Below, in pieces: positions 20,275 through 20,450 of a stretch of 20,450 nt of DNA. The notes beneath the pieces were generated by a model. It saw nothing but the letters and a program-made list of their open reading frames with translations, was not told the DNA's origin and searched no databases. Every line of letters starts with the position of its first letter. Position 1 is the first letter of the stretch. Origin of the DNA: a virus; the IMG/VR virus record IMGVR_UViG_3300025732_000338, positions 1 to 20,450 of that record; one strand, given 5' to 3'. The position numbers and the translations under genes were made by a program.

Positions 20275-20450
20275 TTGACGCTCCTAATTGCCATCTTCTG
20301 CTCGGTACGGACCCCGAACCAATAGCCAACTGAGATGGAGAACATCCCAAAGGTGGAGGTGATGATGAAACTCATAAGCTCTGGATTGGTATTACGATAC
20401 CACACCGCGAGAATCATTGAGCTCACCCAAAGGGCCAAAGTGAGGCCGGG
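20271..20450 (-). CDS. membrane protein, partial at window edge (holin-like)
   Basis: The C-terminal 59 residues of a gene that starts beyond the right edge, unless it starts at an internal ATG. There are two hydrophobic segments: LTLALWVSSMILAVWY, then, after a short polar loop (RNTNPELM), SFIITSTFGMFSISVGYWFG, followed by a charged end. The Asn-Pro-Glu-Leu loop and the Tyr-Trp-Phe-Gly end resemble small two-span phage membrane proteins often annotated as holins. The stop overlaps the next gene's ATG (ATGA). The start and full length cannot be seen. Confidence 0.55.
   Translation of the reverse strand, partial: PGLTLALWVSSMILAVWYRNTNPELMSFIITSTFGMFSISVGYWFGVRTEQKMAIRSVK

Overview
The window is a densely packed piece of a tailed double-stranded DNA phage genome (or a very phage-like element). 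There is almost no non-coding DNA. Most neighbouring genes overlap by a few bases (ATGA, GTGA, TTGA and TAATG junctions). Many are small proteins typical of phages, and no ribosomal, tRNA or central-metabolism gene is present apart from a phage-type thyX. The mix of a tail-tube/nozzle-like protein, fibres and a run of large helical putative internal virion proteins suggests a short-tailed (podovirus-like) virion, but portal, capsid, terminase and polymerase genes are not in view, so this is an inference. The host cannot be named from this sequence. Some genes have strong Shine-Dalgarno sites and many have A/C-rich leaders without one.

Layout. Bases 1-8513 read rightward (+) and hold the early/replication half. 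First come about seven small phage proteins (72-1476), then flavin-dependent thymidylate synthase ThyX (1448-2092), three small genes including a helix-turn-helix protein, and a DnaB-type helicase (2904-4238). An ERF-type single-strand annealing protein (4528-4980) follows, then a cluster of nested small genes around 5008-5555, a RecB/Cas4-like PD-(D/E)XK nuclease (5452-6249), two different HNH nucleases flanking a SWIM zinc protein (6246-7298), and a calcineurin-like phosphoesterase (7300-8157). A 101-bp gap carries a good sigma70-type promoter and repeats in front of one last rightward gene (8259-8513).

Bases 8488-20450 read leftward (-) and are the late structural half. In transcription order (right to left) they are: a partial membrane protein at the window edge, a 57-residue one-span membrane protein, three small basic proteins, a 662-residue putative tail tube/nozzle protein, a 949-residue fibre with 27 copies of a 17-residue repeat, a second short fibre-like protein sharing the same N-terminal module, a 118-residue conserved-looking protein, and three large helical/Gly-Ala-rich proteins of 321, 500 and 964 residues that look like internal virion (ejection) proteins. 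The two halves converge and overlap tail to tail at 8488-8513.

How the parts fit: ThyX supplies dTMP. The helicase, annealing protein and nucleases form a replication/recombination module. The leftward operon builds the tail, fibres and ejection apparatus. No clear new defence or mobile system was found. The most interesting points are the 17-residue repeat fibre, the shared fibre anchor, possible leaderless promoters in front of two tail genes, the promoter and repeats before 8259, and nested small ORFs at 5207-5555 and 4235-4550.
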